Positions 8,056 to 16,423 are shown, counted from the first letter of the stretch. The stretch is 64,000 nt of DNA from Lacrimispora xylanisolvens (GCF_002934545.1 NZ_PTJA01000002.1:1-64000), one strand, 5' to 3'. Numbers and translations are program-made. The notes: generated from the letters alone by a model not told the origin.

Positions 8056-9915
8056 ATGAAAATTAATAAATATAACTCACTCATCATAAAAGCATTCTTT
8101 TCCGTGCTTGTTTACATCAATATTTTTGCGGCTGGGAGAGACAGAATAATCGTTCTGATAATTTTATATACTTTAAGTACTTGCAATGATTTTTATAGAA
8201 AAAAGGAATTAAGAAATAACAACCCAGAGGTAACCTGGGACACAAAAGCCATAGCATCCATTTTATTCTCCATGGGTACAGCCTGCATTTTAAAATATAT
8301 TGCAGGCACATATATTTATATCTATATTATTTTAATTGAACTGCTGTTTTATGATAGAAAGCAAATACCCGCCAATTTGCTGGGCTTATACGGAGTAAGT
8401 TATCTGCTAACGGATTTAGGACGATTTTTAAAGGAAGGCAGCACGGAAACTGCCTGGTCCTATGTGGGGTATGATATTGTATATTTTCTTATCGGTGTAT
8501 TTATCTGTATCCTCATCATGGAGCAAATTAAGCAGAAAGAAAAATTAGAGTTGCTGAATCACCAGTTAAATGAAAAAAATGAATTGTTAAAGCAACAGCA
8601 GCAACTAAATGAGGAATTGGCAAGAAGCAGGGAACGGGAGGCGATTGCGCAGGAATTGCATGATTCTATCGGGCACACCTTAGTTGCAGTAAAGATGTAT
8701 GTTAAGGTGCTGGAAAAATACATTGCAATCAATCCTGAAAAAGAGAAGGAAATCCTTTCTTCCTTGAATGAAGTAATACAGGACAGTATTTTACAGCTGC
8801 GAAATACAGTATATCGGCTTAAAGAAAATAGTAAGTATTCTGATTTAAAGGCCGCACTGGAGCAGTTGATTCAATCCATAGTTCAAACCGAGAGTCAGGA
8901 GATTCATCTCGATTGTGATGAAAGAATAGACAAAGTTGATTTGGGCTTAAAGGAAGATATCTATAAATTAATTCGGGAAAGTATCACAAATTCCATGAAA
9001 TATTCGGATGCAAAGCATATCTGGATTGCATTAACCATGACGGATGGGGGTCTGGAGTTTTCTGTGAAAGATGATGGAGTAGGAGCGGATACCATCCATA
9101 AATCTTATGGAATTCTTGGAATTGAGGAACGTATGAAGAAATGGAATGGTGTCTGTACACTAAATAGTACGGAGAACAACGGATTTTCTTTAAAAGTAGA
9201 GATTAAATTCAGTCAGGAGGAACGATTCGGTGATTCGAATAATAATACAGATGATCAGCCCATTATTCGTCATGGACTACGGTATGTAATCGGCCTGGAT
9301 TCAGAGCTTAAGCTGGTAGAAGAAGCAGCGGATGGAATTGATTTAATCGATAAAATGGAACAGCTATCCTGTGATGTGATTCTTATGGATATTCGAATGC
9401 CCCGCATGGATGGGGTAGAAGCAACACTGATGGCAAAAAAGAAATATCCTGATGTAAAAGTACTGATTTTAACAACATTTGAAGATGAAGAATATATTTT
9501 TCATGCATTGGAGAATGGAGCAGACGGATATCTGTTAAAAGATTCCGATCCAGATGATCTGATCCATGCAATAAAGACCATTGCAAAGGGAGGAATGCTG
9601 CTCCACCCAAGGGTTACGGAGACTGTAGTATCAGCGCTGCGGCTGAATAAAGGCGGAATCGGGGCAGATGAACCAGACGCAAATCCAGTAACAGAAAATT
9701 CAGGTAAGAGACCGGAAGTATTGCAGGAACTTACAAGCCGTGAATTTGAAATCGCATGTATGGTCATGCAGGGAAATACAAACCGGGAAATCGCTTCCAA
9801 GGTGTTTGTGTCAGAGGGAACTGTAAAAAATCATGTGACCAAAATACTGGACAAGCTGGGGATGGAAAATCGGAAGCAATTGATGGTATATATGACCAAA
9901 GTCATGGACAATTAA
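8056..9915 (+). CDS. NarL-type sensor histidine kinase fused in-frame to its response regulator (probable frameshift)
   Basis: The open frame reads a sensor kinase through into a response regulator. The kinase part has about five N-terminal transmembrane helices (residues 8-155), a coiled coil (about 165-200), a HisKA_3 dimerisation/phosphoacceptor region with His202 in QELHDSIGHTL, and a HATPase with DDGVGAD and YGILGIEERM. GGGGGAG before 8056 favours that ATG over one at 8041. The regulator part has the receiver Asp445 (ILMDIRMP) and a LuxR-type HTH at the end. The join lacks the first beta-strand of the receiver and coincides with a complete ribosome site and start for a separate regulator. 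A single missing base is therefore more likely than a true hybrid. Two small membrane protein genes follow and are probable targets. Confidence 0.8.
   Translation: MKINKYNSLIIKAFFSVLVYINIFAAGRDRIIVLIILYTLSTCNDFYRKKELRNNNPEVTWDTKAIASILFSMGTACILKYIAGTYIYIYIILIELLFYDRKQIPANLLGLYGVSYLLTDLGRFLKEGSTETAWSYVGYDIVYFLIGVFICILIMEQIKQKEKLELLNHQLNEKNELLKQQQQLNEELARSREREAIAQELHDSIGHTLVAVKMYVKVLEKYIAINPEKEKEILSSLNEVIQDSILQLRNTVYRLKENSKYSDLKAALEQLIQSIVQTESQEIHLDCDERIDKVDLGLKEDIYKLIRESITNSMKYSDAKHIWIALTMTDGGLEFSVKDDGVGADTIHKSYGILGIEERMKKWNGVCTLNSTENNGFSLKVEIKFSQEERFGDSNNNTDDQPIIRHGLRYVIGLDSELKLVEEAADGIDLIDKMEQLSCDVILMDIRMPRMDGVEATLMAKKKYPDVKVLILTTFEDEEYIFHALENGADGYLLKDSDPDDLIHAIKTIAKGGMLLHPRVTETVVSALRLNKGGIGADEPDANPVTENSGKRPEVLQELTSREFEIACMVMQGNTNREIASKVFVSEGTVKNHVTKILDKLGMENRKQLMVYMTKVMDN
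9230..9915 (+). pseudogene. LuxR/NarL response regulator, apparently frameshifted after six codons
   Basis: CAGGAGG at 9214-9220 sits nine bases before a GTG at 9230. From there the frame reads VIRIII, the first strand of a NarL receiver, and then loses register within ATAATAATACAG (9239-9250). Adding one A would continue as TDDQPIIRHGLRYV, exactly as expected. Downstream everything is intact: the phosphorylation site DVILMDIRMPRMDG, VLILTTFEDEEYI, a Lys in GYLLKDSDPDD, and the LuxR helix-turn-helix (LTSREFEIACMVMQGNTNREIA, then SEGTVKNHVTKIL). Either the strain has lost a separately made regulator, or the base was lost in sequencing or assembly. Confidence 0.65.
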
Positions 9916-10019
9916 TTGTTTTGTGACCTTCCATATGACTTAAGGTAGATGAAAAGCATAGCAATTCCTGATAAGCTTTTACTATAAAAATTAAAGGAAT
10001 CAGGAAGAGGAGATAATCT

Positions 10020-10508
10020 ATGCAGCAGATAATCACTGTTATTATTTCAATTGCAGTATTTGCTTTTTTTGTCACAAATCATTTTAAGAAACAGGAAATT
10101 AATGGGAGGATTTTTATTCCATTTGTGATTTTTATGCTGGTTTCCATTGAGCGATATATTCATTGCAGGTTCCTGCACTCAGTAGTAACCGGACTTTCTT
10201 TCAGGATTTTTGTTGGACTCGCCATTGGTATCCTGCAAGGCATACTTGCCAGAATCACCATTGCAGACCATAAAGCCTTTACAGAAGGGACCATGCTTGG
10301 AATGTCGTTCTGGCTTGTTTTTATTCCAGTGAGAGTTTTGGTGTTACCATGGTTTGAAACAATTGCTGGCGGAGAAGTCAATTTAAATAGTGGGGAATAT
10401 ATCGGACTCACTGCTCTTTATATATTTACAGGCTTTTTCCTGGCAAAAGCAATCACGCTGATTCTTAGAAAAAAAGCGGTATTTGTGAGAGAGGGAATTG
10501 TATCATGA
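10020..10508 (+). CDS. Small integral membrane protein, unknown
   Basis: 162 residues with four to five hydrophobic helices (about 3-20, 30-45, 60-80, 95-115, 125-145) and a short basic C-terminus. Size and pattern recall the DUF1453/CcdC-like small membrane proteins, but I cannot confirm this. AGGAAGAGGAG precedes the ATG. Its end overlaps the next gene by four bases (ATGA), so the two membrane proteins are translationally coupled and may work together. They follow a two-component gene pair by about 100 bases. Confidence 0.65.
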   Translation: MQQIITVIISIAVFAFFVTNHFKKQEINGRIFIPFVIFMLVSIERYIHCRFLHSVVTGLSFRIFVGLAIGILQGILARITIADHKAFTEGTMLGMSFWLVFIPVRVLVLPWFETIAGGEVNLNSGEYIGLTALYIFTGFFLAKAITLILRKKAVFVREGIVS

Positions 10509-10960
10509 CAATGTCGTATGGGATTGTGATTCTGTTGCTTTTAAAAATATCCAATGTTTCGAAAGGGAAAACAAAACTAATTAAATTTCCAAATCTATGG
10601 ATTATGCCTGTTTTATTTATTGGAATGATGTTAGAAGATTATGGAAAGCAGAATTTTTCTTACTCATCTGAAATGATGATGGCATTAGCTGTCTTTGGAA
10701 TTATAGGTTTGTGTGTTGGCTTGATGAGAGGGGGATCTTTAAAGTATGAAAGAGATTCAGACGAAAAAATGTACTATAAAGAATCCTATTTAAGCCTTCT
10801 TATCTATATTTTAGTTATCCTAGCGAAATGGGGACTGAAATTCATAGGGGATGCAGGCAGTGATATAATTGGAGTCGGACTTATGAGCTTTGCGTGTGGA
10901 TCATTGATTGGAAGATGCAGTTATATTTCTTATCGGTATCTTTTTTCTGGAAATTTGTAA
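10505..10960 (+). CDS. Small integral membrane protein, coupled to the gene before it
   Basis: 151 residues with about five hydrophobic segments, including YGIVILLLLKI at the N-terminus and VGLMSFACGSLIG near the C-terminus. The overall layout is like that of its upstream partner, with a charged central loop (KYERDSDEKMYYKE). No catalytic or binding motif is visible. It may be a subunit of a two-protein membrane complex controlled by the adjacent kinase/regulator. The function is unknown. Confidence 0.6.
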   Translation: MTMSYGIVILLLLKISNVSKGKTKLIKFPNLWIMPVLFIGMMLEDYGKQNFSYSSEMMMALAVFGIIGLCVGLMRGGSLKYERDSDEKMYYKESYLSLLIYILVILAKWGLKFIGDAGSDIIGVGLMSFACGSLIGRCSYISYRYLFSGNL

Positions 10961-10977
10961 ATATAATTGAATGGGGC

Positions 10978-10994
10978 TCATTGACTGTTATTCA
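10978..10994 (+). promoter_or_regulatory. 17-bp operator copy 1 (TetR-type, predicted)
   Basis: TCATTGACTGTTATTCA overlaps the -35 of the tetR-type gene. Its exact reverse complement occurs at 11638-11654 upstream of the adjacent dehydrogenase gene. Two identical 17-mers flanking one regulator gene strongly suggest its binding sites. Confidence 0.7.
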
Positions 10995-11009
10995 CTGGAG
11001 TGCTATAAT
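10981..11009 (+). promoter_or_regulatory. Strong sigma-A promoter of the tetR-type gene
   Basis: TTGACT (10981-10986) and a perfect TATAAT (11004-11009) are separated by exactly 17 bp. The start codon is at 11030 behind CAGGAGGCGG. The -35 and the first half of the spacer lie inside the 17-bp operator described separately, so regulator binding should block the promoter. Confidence 0.8.
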
Positions 11010-11029
11010 GCGATTGCAGGAGGCGGAAA

Positions 11030-11593
11030 ATGAGAATATCAAAAGAACCAGAAGTCCGTAAGCGTGAAATTGCAGATAACGCCATGAGATTATTTTGTGA
11101 AAAAGGTTATGAAGCAACTTCCATGAAAGATATTGCAAGAGCAGTCCATGTTGTTCCAGGTCTTTGCTATAACTATTTTAAATCAAAGTACGAATTATAT
11201 GAGTATGCCTTAACACTCTATGCAGAAGAGTGTATCTCTCCCATAATTGAAATTCTGCAAAGGGATGAGGAATCGTTGAATGTGTACTATCAAAAAATAG
11301 TAGATGCCTTCATCAGAAATGATGGAAAAGAAAAGTATCATGATTTTTTTCATAAAGATGGAAACCAGCTATTTCATAAGCAATTGGAAATTAAGATGAA
11401 TGATAAAGTTCAGCCATATATAAAAGAGTTTATTGTCCGCCTTAACAGGAATGGACAGTTGAATGTGAAAGATCCTGAAAGCATATCAAAGTTTATTGTA
11501 TATGGGCAGTCACCAATTATTAATGATGATTCTCTGACAGCAGAAGAAAAAGCGGATAAGGTCATCTCGGTTATCAATTTATTATTGAACTAG
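11030..11593 (+). CDS. TetR/AcrR-family repressor
   Basis: 187 residues. The N-terminal HTH is typical (IADNAMRLFCEKGYEATSMKDIARAVHVVPGLCYNYFKSKYEL, residues about 15-60). The remaining all-helical ligand and dimer domain is variable, as usual. It is most likely a local repressor of itself and of the short-chain dehydrogenase gene that follows, given the shared 17-bp sequence in both upstream regions. The ligand is unknown and may be a substrate of the dehydrogenase. Confidence 0.92.
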   Translation: MRISKEPEVRKREIADNAMRLFCEKGYEATSMKDIARAVHVVPGLCYNYFKSKYELYEYALTLYAEECISPIIEILQRDEESLNVYYQKIVDAFIRNDGKEKYHDFFHKDGNQLFHKQLEIKMNDKVQPYIKEFIVRLNRNGQLNVKDPESISKFIVYGQSPIINDDSLTAEEKADKVISVINLLLN

Positions 11594-11597
11594 TAAA

Positions 11598-11620
11598 TAC
11601 CCCGGAATATTGCCGGGGTA
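11598..11620. other. GC-rich 8-bp hairpin between tetR-type gene and dehydrogenase
   Basis: TACCCCGG (11598-11605) and CCGGGGTA (11613-11620) form a perfect stem with a 7-nt loop five bases after the stop codon. An A-run, not a T-run, follows on the plus strand. It could be a weak terminator or an mRNA-end stabiliser. Confidence 0.45.
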
Positions 11621-11637
11621 AAAAATTGATTATCGAA

Positions 11638-11654
11638 TGAATAACAGTCAATGA
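11638..11654 (-). promoter_or_regulatory. 17-bp operator copy 2 (predicted)
   Basis: TGAATAACAGTCAATGA is the exact reverse complement of the site over the tetR promoter. It lies 34 bases before the dehydrogenase start codon, where it would cover that gene's promoter. A clear -35/-10 pair for the dehydrogenase is not obvious here. Confidence 0.7.
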
Positions 11655-11687
11655 ATTGCAATCAATAGATGATAAAGGAGAAAAATT

Positions 11688-12503
11688 ATGAAACATGCGG
11701 TATTAATTACGGGAGCAACCAGTGGACTTGGTTTGGCATATGCAAAGGAATATGCGAAAAGAGGATACAATCTTATTATTACAGGAAGAAGAGAAAATAA
11801 GATAATAGAAAATGCAAACTATATAGAAAACACATATCATGTAAAAGTGAAAGTAGTAATAGTTGATCTGGCGAAGGAAGAAGGTTTAAACCTCCTTCTT
11901 AATGAAATCAAGGAAGAAGAGATTGAGGTATTAGTAAATAATGCAGGATTTGGGCTGAAGCCTGTATTTTCAGAAGTACCAAAAGAAGATGTGGATCGCA
12001 TTATGTTTCTACAAATGAATGCAGTCGTTCTATTAACCCAAAATATATTAAAGCAGATGCTGCCCAGACATAAGGGGACTATTATTAATATTTCTTCCGA
12101 TGGTGCCTTTGCAGTAATGCCAAGAAACGTTCTATATTCTTCAACCAAATTATTTATACTTAATTTTACGGAGGGGCTTTATATGGAACTGATTGATACC
12201 GCTATTCGAGTTCAGGTGGTATGCCCTGGCTTTATCGATTCAGATTTTCATGAAAGTGCAGGAATGAAAGTGGTCAAGAAGAAAAATGGCTTTATGAAAT
12301 TCATGGATCCTCAGGAAATCGTTCGTTTGGCAATGAAAGACTTAAAGAAGGGGCGGGTAGTAAGTGTGCCAGGTTCGGAGGCAAAAATAATCCGGTTTAT
12401 AGCTGCGTTCCTTCCGAGAAAAATTTTTTATAATATAATAATTAATTTTACAAGAAAAAGAAATCATAAATTAGATACCAATATTAGAAAAAATGACGAT
12501 TAG
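11688..12503 (+). CDS. Short-chain dehydrogenase/reductase (SDR)
   Basis: 271 residues of classical SDR fold. The cofactor motif is TGATSGLG near residues 8-15 and the structural NNAGFG follows near 85-90. The catalytic triad is Ser in NISSDGA (about 138), Tyr150 and Lys154 in YSSTK. The late VVCPGFIDSDF is the usual PG motif. The Arg after the glycine loop region (ITGRRENK) favours NADP(H). A C-terminal amphipathic tail (FIAAFLPRKIFYNIIINF) suggests loose membrane association, as in the DltE/YqjQ-type SDRs. The substrate is unknown. GATAAAGGAG precedes the ATG. It is probably repressed by the TetR-type protein encoded just upstream. Confidence 0.9.
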   Translation: MKHAVLITGATSGLGLAYAKEYAKRGYNLIITGRRENKIIENANYIENTYHVKVKVVIVDLAKEEGLNLLLNEIKEEEIEVLVNNAGFGLKPVFSEVPKEDVDRIMFLQMNAVVLLTQNILKQMLPRHKGTIINISSDGAFAVMPRNVLYSSTKLFILNFTEGLYMELIDTAIRVQVVCPGFIDSDFHESAGMKVVKKKNGFMKFMDPQEIVRLAMKDLKKGRVVSVPGSEAKIIRFIAAFLPRKIFYNIIINFTRKRNHKLDTNIRKNDD

Positions 12504-12574
12504 TATCGCTTTTTCTACATCATTAATGGATCATACAGGTTTAATGTTACCTTAATATATATACCACTAATATG

Positions 12575-12592
12575 AATGGATTCAAATCCATT
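12575..12592. promoter_or_regulatory. Perfect 8-bp inverted repeat upstream of the bacteriocin gene
   Basis: AATGGATT and AATCCATT are separated by two bases (CA) and end 29 bases before the precursor start codon. AT-rich -10-like sequence (TTAATATATATACC, about 12553-12566) lies just left of it, so the site would cover the early transcribed region. It is a candidate operator or 5' mRNA hairpin for the bacteriocin operon. Confidence 0.5.
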
Positions 12593-12621
12593 GATATAAA
12601 AAAAATAAGGAGGTAACTAAA

Positions 12622-12819
12622 ATGAGTGGAATGATCAGCTTAACAAATGAGGAACTCAATTTGGTGAAAGGGGGAGCCTGTAATTCTGACTATGGATATT
12701 ATTTTTGCTGTCCTTCAAGTAAGAAAAAGTTTCAGGACAATGTAAAAAAATATAAGGATTCAGATTACGAAAAGGCTAAAAAATATATACAGTTTGTGTA
12801 TGAGTGCTGTGACCTCTAA
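12622..12819 (+). CDS. Double-glycine bacteriocin precursor with five-cysteine core
   Basis: 65 residues. The leader MSGMISLTNEELNLVKGG shows the conserved pattern of C39-processed peptides (LTNEEL, then GG at 17-18). Cleavage after Gly18 gives a 47-residue core beginning ACNSDYGYYFCC and ending YECCDL, with cysteines at 20, 29, 30, 62 and 63 and a lysine-rich middle (KKKFQDNVKKYKDSDYEKAKKY). AGGAGG precedes the ATG. The C39 exporter, thioredoxin-like protein and ABC pair that follow make an exported, disulfide-bonded peptide the best reading. I know of no named bacteriocin class with this CC...CC spacing. It could alternatively be a signalling peptide. Confidence 0.8.
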   Translation: MSGMISLTNEELNLVKGGACNSDYGYYFCCPSSKKKFQDNVKKYKDSDYEKAKKYIQFVYECCDL

Positions 12820-12839
12820 AAAGTCCTGTATTTATTTTG

Positions 12840-12875
12840 GGCTAGAATCTTTATTTTTAAAGATTCTAGCCTTTT
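12840..12875 (+). terminator. Strong hairpin between precursor and exporter genes (attenuating terminator)
   Basis: GGCTAGAATCTTT (12840-12852) pairs perfectly with AAAGATTCTAGCC (12859-12871) around a 6-nt loop, followed by TTTT. It sits between the precursor and its exporter with no visible new promoter. Partial read-through would give much more precursor mRNA than exporter mRNA, a common arrangement in peptide operons. Confidence 0.8.
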
Positions 12876-12906
12876 GATATAACTATATGGCAAAGGACGA
12901 AAGCTT

Positions 12907-15063
12907 ATGAGATATAAATGCATTAAACAGTATGATTCGACTGATTGTGCGAGTGCCTGCATAGCATCTATAGCTTGGCATTATGGAAAAAGAGTATCAT
13001 TATCTAAGATTCAGAATTATACAAATATGGATAAAGAAGGTATTAATATAAATGATATAATACAAGCTTCCCAGAGGCTTGGTATGCTTGCTAGTGCTGC
13101 AAAAAAAACGGAAGAATTTAACAGTAGTGAAATTGACCTGCCATGCATTGCACATACCTACAATGAAAATGGTGTAGGTCATTTTATAGTAATCTATAAT
13201 ATTAAAAAAAATAATTTGATAATTTTTGATCCTGCTGTGGGTCTGTTAACAGTTGATAAAGACAGCTTTTTTAATTCTGATAAGAAAGAAATTACACCAT
13301 ATATTTGGAGTGGAATATTAATATTTTTAAAACCAGGTAAAGATTTTACAAAGCATTCTGAAGATACAAATAATAAAAAACTTTGGAAACTCATACAGTT
13401 CCAGAAAGAGAATGCTGTAAAGATTATTATTTTATCTTTTTTGTCAATGTTACTTAGTATTCTAATGTCATTTTATTTTCAGATAATAATAGATGTAATA
13501 ATACCAAAAAAATGGGAATATTCACTTATTTTAATTACTTCTATTTTTATTGGTCTTACTGTTATAAATGCATATTTAAATAAAATACGAGTTAGTTTAT
13601 CATTGGAGATAAGTAAGAATATTAGTTTAAAGTTATCATTAGATTATTTTGATCATATTTTAAACTTACCGCTTTCATTTCATGAGTCAAGAAAAAGTGG
13701 CGATATTATTTCCAGATTTCAAGATGCCAGTAAAGTACAAGAGATATTAGTAACCAGTATCTTAATACTGCCAGTTGACATTATGTTTATAATAATTGTG
13801 GGTATTATTTTATGCTTAAAAAGTATAGAACTGTTTATTCTGGTATTAATAATGTGTATTAGTTATGTTATTTCAATAGTTATTTATAGAGAGAAGTATT
13901 CCGTATTAAATGCAAAACATATGAATCAGCAGTCTGTTATAACCAGCCATTTAGTTGATTCATTAGATGGAATTGAGACGATTAAAGTTTATCAAAAGCA
14001 AACTGATATTTTTAATACAGGAAAAGAAAAATTTATTAAATGGCAGAATTTAATTATTCAATTAGGTAATGCTGAAAATAATCAGGCTGCATTAAAGACC
14101 GTAATTAATAGCGTAGGTGAGATTTTGATTCTTTGTGTAGGAACGTTTGAGGTGATTCACGGGATGATATCCCTTGGCGAGCTAATTACATATAACATAT
14201 TAATCAGGTATATGCTGATGCCAATTAGTAATATAGTAAACTTGCAACCGGAGTATTATATAGCCAAAGTAGCAATGGAGCGTTTAGATTCAATAATGGG
14301 AGTCAAAAAGGAGTATGGCTTAGGAGATGATTTAACGGGTATCCAGTGTATTGAAATGAAAAATATTAACTTTGGTTTTAATTCATATAAAGATGTACTA
14401 AATCTAGCTGGAGTTCAGATTGATAAGGGTAAGAATATAGCAATTGTGGGAGATAATGGCAGTGGTAAGACTACAATTGCTAAGCTTTTAATGAAGTTAT
14501 ATCTGCCACAAACAGGAAAAATATTGATCAATAATGTGGATCATTTAAAACTAAGCTTAAATTACCTGCGTAAACATATTGGATATGTGACACAAGAGGA
14601 TTTTATTTTTTCAGGAAGTATAAGAGATAACTTGCTAATGGGCGAGAATAATATTACAGAGGATCAGTTAGTTACTGTGGCTAAAATGATGGGGGTACAT
14701 GATTTTGTAAGTAATATGCCAAGGGGGTATGATAGTATATTGACGGAGCGGGGAAATAATATCTCAAAAGGGCAAAGACAAAAAATAGCCTTGGCCAGGG
14801 CAGTACTATATAATCCGGATTTTTTAATACTAGATGAGGCGACAAGCAACATGGATATTATCAGTGAACGTAAAATTATTGAAACATTGAAGAATGATAC
14901 AAACATAACATTAATTATTATCACCCATAGACTGAATAATATTATGGATTGTAATCGGATTTTTGTTATGGATAAGGGGCAAATTGTTGCAGAGGGAAAT
15001 CATGAGGCTTTATTGAATAAAAGCCAGCTTTATAGAAAGTATTATGAGAATCAGGAGGGGTAA
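12907..15063 (+). CDS. Peptidase-containing ABC exporter (C39 bacteriocin processing/export)
   Basis: 718 residues, the usual length. The N-terminal C39 peptidase domain (1-130) has catalytic Cys14 in QYDSTDCASAC, the His in GHFIVIYN and Asp in FDPAVG. Six membrane helices occupy about 165-430. The ATPase has Walker A GDNGSGKT at 515-522, a variant signature ISKGQ (instead of LSGGQ), Walker B LILDEATSNMD and the switch His in ITHR. It should cut the precursor after its double glycine and export the core. All catalytic residues are present. It ends two bases before the thioredoxin-like gene, so these genes form an operon. The DNA is notably richer in A and T than genes outside the island, suggesting transfer. 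Confidence 0.95.
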   Translation: MRYKCIKQYDSTDCASACIASIAWHYGKRVSLSKIQNYTNMDKEGININDIIQASQRLGMLASAAKKTEEFNSSEIDLPCIAHTYNENGVGHFIVIYNIKKNNLIIFDPAVGLLTVDKDSFFNSDKKEITPYIWSGILIFLKPGKDFTKHSEDTNNKKLWKLIQFQKENAVKIIILSFLSMLLSILMSFYFQIIIDVIIPKKWEYSLILITSIFIGLTVINAYLNKIRVSLSLEISKNISLKLSLDYFDHILNLPLSFHESRKSGDIISRFQDASKVQEILVTSILILPVDIMFIIIVGIILCLKSIELFILVLIMCISYVISIVIYREKYSVLNAKHMNQQSVITSHLVDSLDGIETIKVYQKQTDIFNTGKEKFIKWQNLIIQLGNAENNQAALKTVINSVGEILILCVGTFEVIHGMISLGELITYNILIRYMLMPISNIVNLQPEYYIAKVAMERLDSIMGVKKEYGLGDDLTGIQCIEMKNINFGFNSYKDVLNLAGVQIDKGKNIAIVGDNGSGKTTIAKLLMKLYLPQTGKILINNVDHLKLSLNYLRKHIGYVTQEDFIFSGSIRDNLLMGENNITEDQLVTVAKMMGVHDFVSNMPRGYDSILTERGNNISKGQRQKIALARAVLYNPDFLILDEATSNMDIISERKIIETLKNDTNITLIIITHRLNNIMDCNRIFVMDKGQIVAEGNHEALLNKSQLYRKYYENQEG

Positions 15064-15065
15064 TC

Positions 15066-15731
15066 ATGAGGAAAAAGATAATGAATGGTATTATAGTCTT
15101 ATTTGTATTAATATTAATTGGAGGAGGGGCCTTTTTTCTATTGCCAAAGGTAAGAGAAGAGACTGCCGGCAGCAGGAATGTTAAATATACTTTGGAACAA
15201 TTATATAGTCTCAACGGACATTTCTATGTATATTTTAATCGGGAAGATTGTCCCTATTGCGATAATGTAAAAACAGACATAGAAGAATTGGCTGGTCATG
15301 AGAAGGTAATTATGGTTGACACAGAATTGTTGAAGGGCATACAAAATTATGATTGGGATGCGCATGAGGCAAAATATGATGTGGAGATTGGAGAAAAAAC
15401 TGATGGAGGAGAGATCAAATTTTACGATGGCAAAACTGAAAAAGATATTAAACAGTTGTATCCTCCTTTAAATTATAAAATTTTATGGGTTAATAAGAGA
15501 TATGCAGAATTACATGAGGGCAAAGAATTTGGAAAAGTATATGCAGTTTATACTCATCCAGTTCTGGAGAAAGATGATCTGAAGAAAGAAAATCTAATAA
15601 TACCTGCAGTTCCTATATTAGTAGAATTTAATGATCATGAAGTAATTAATTACTTCTTTGATGATAAAGAGATTATAGGACACTTAAATTCAAATACGAA
15701 ACCTTTGGATTCCTATTGGAATCTGGATTAA
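15066..15731 (+). CDS. Membrane-anchored thioredoxin-like protein with CPYC (bacteriocin disulfide formation, predicted)
   Basis: 221 residues. An N-terminal membrane anchor (residues 6-27) is followed by a thioredoxin-type fold with the active-site motif Cys62-Pro-Tyr-Cys65 in YFNREDCPYCDN. A large insertion (about 90-150) separates it from a C-terminal AVPILVEF stretch that resembles the cis-proline strand of thioredoxins. Most of the protein should lie outside the membrane. CPYC is the motif of glutaredoxins and several bacteriocin accessory proteins. Its place between exporter and ABC pair, and the Cys-rich peptide, point to forming or correcting disulfides in the exported core. A role in immunity is the alternative. 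Confidence 0.75.
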   Translation: MRKKIMNGIIVLFVLILIGGGAFFLLPKVREETAGSRNVKYTLEQLYSLNGHFYVYFNREDCPYCDNVKTDIEELAGHEKVIMVDTELLKGIQNYDWDAHEAKYDVEIGEKTDGGEIKFYDGKTEKDIKQLYPPLNYKILWVNKRYAELHEGKEFGKVYAVYTHPVLEKDDLKKENLIIPAVPILVEFNDHEVINYFFDDKEIIGHLNSNTKPLDSYWNLD

Positions 15732-15748
15732 TAAGGAGATGGCTTTTT

Positions 15749-16423
15749 ATGAAAGCATTACAATTAATTTCCATAACAAAGACATATGAAAGTGGCAATT
15801 TATTTATAAACGTGTTGGATGATATTAATCTAACCATATATCCAAATGAATTTGTCTCAATCATTGGTTCGTCAGGAAGCGGGAAAACCACATTGCTCAA
15901 CGTAATAAGTGGATTGGAGAACCCTGACTCAGGCAGAGTTATTATCAATGAAACTGATTTTACAGATTTCAATGATGAGGAAAGAGCAAAATTCAGATTG
16001 AAAAATATAGGCTTCGTTTTTCAGAATTACAACCTGATTCCCGTGATCAATGTTTTGGAGAATATAATACTCCCTGCCAAACTTGATGGAAGAAAAATTG
16101 ATATAAACGAAGTAACTGAGATAGCAAAAATACTTGAAATAGAGGATAAGTTATACCAGATGCCCAATTTACTATCTGGCGGTCAGCAGCAGAGGGTTGC
16201 AATAGCAAGAACATTATATACGAAACCAGCCATTGTTCTTGCAGATGAGCCGACTGGTAATCTGGATTCAAAGACAAGTGCGAATGTTATTCAACTGATG
16301 AAACGTATGAGCCAGAAATTTGGTCAAACCATGATTGTTGTCACCCATGATAATAAGGTAGCAGAGGCAGCAGACCGAGTCATACAAATAGAGGATGGAA
16401 AGATTGTTAGTGATGGGAAATAA
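15749..16423 (+). CDS. ABC transporter ATPase (MacB/BceA/LolD class)
   Basis: 224 residues from the ATG at 15749, which has AAGGAG upstream; an ATG at 15716 inside the previous gene lacks one. Walker A is IGSSGSGKTTL, the Q-loop is in GFVFQNYNLIPV, the signature is LLSGGQQQRVAIART, Walker B is IVLADEPTGNLD and the H-loop is VVTHD. This class pairs with FtsX-type permeases that act as mechanotransducers or peptide detoxifiers. Its gene overlaps the permease gene that follows. In a bacteriocin operon the pair most plausibly gives self-immunity, though a second export role is possible. Confidence 0.92.
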   Translation: MKALQLISITKTYESGNLFINVLDDINLTIYPNEFVSIIGSSGSGKTTLLNVISGLENPDSGRVIINETDFTDFNDEERAKFRLKNIGFVFQNYNLIPVINVLENIILPAKLDGRKIDINEVTEIAKILEIEDKLYQMPNLLSGGQQQRVAIARTLYTKPAIVLADEPTGNLDSKTSANVIQLMKRMSQKFGQTMIVVTHDNKVAEAADRVIQIEDGKIVSDGK

